From NCBI GenBank assembly GCA_944336815.1, contig CALVLG010000062.1, positions 1 to 5,501 of the forward strand: a DNA stretch of 5,501 nt, in the 5' to 3' direction. A program made the position numbers and the translations under genes. Under the pieces are notes generated by a model. It saw only the letters and a list, made by a program, of their open reading frames with translations. It had not been told where the DNA came from and ran no database searches. Of the stretch, positions 5,487 through 5,501 are shown piece after piece (the first letter of the stretch is position 1; the number at the start of each line of letters is the position of its first letter). Source of the DNA: an uncultured Bacilli bacterium (GTDB lineage: Bacteria; Bacillota_I; Bacilli_A; RF39; UBA660).

Positions 5487-5501
5487 TAAAGATAGATATG
5501 G

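Overview
This is an AT-rich window (by eye about one third G+C) from a low-GC Gram-positive bacterium. The gene set and order point to the Bacilli, probably a reduced or uncultured lineage near Erysipelotrichia, RF39 or Acholeplasma rather than Bacillus itself; that placement is inference. All tryptophans I checked use TGG, relA ends in TGA, and no frame depends on TGA being read through, so the standard bacterial code applies rather than the Mycoplasma code.

Layout. At 81-109 lies a clear sigma-A-type promoter with an extended -10. It drives a short membrane-anchored protein of unknown function whose real start is a TTG at 135. Convergent to it, and overlapping it by 20 bases, is a minus-strand SpoVB/MurJ-type polytopic flippase (562-1854). 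An 81-base divergent intergenic region then leads into a tight plus-strand operon: a ComN-type post-transcriptional regulator (1936-2193), a metallo-beta-lactamase-fold hydrolase (2171-2818), a long RelA/SpoT-homologue (2808-4952) and D-aminoacyl-tRNA deacylase dtd (4949-5389). The four operon genes overlap one another, which suggests coupled translation. A Rho-independent terminator (5393-5430) closes the operon, and another extended -10 promoter (5458-5486) faces a gene beyond the right edge.

How the genes relate. From memory, spoVB, comN, relA and dtd lie in one chromosomal neighbourhood in Bacillus subtilis (with secDF, recJ and apt among the genes between). The window looks like a compacted version of it, with an MBL hydrolase between comN and relA. 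RelA (stringent-response alarmone metabolism) and Dtd (removal of D-amino acids from tRNA) both concern translation quality and amino-acid supply. The flippase serves cell-envelope synthesis and is transcribed separately.

The most interesting point is in RelA. The (p)ppGpp synthetase half keeps every key residue I can check, including the RFKD motif. In the N-terminal HD hydrolase half, the usual HDxxED signature reads H76-E77-T-I-N80-H81, so a metal ligand is changed and both acidic catalytic residues are lost. This suggests a synthetase with weak or no alarmone hydrolase activity. I see no mobile element, CRISPR array, RNA gene or evidently new multi-gene system here; the region is otherwise conserved housekeeping.
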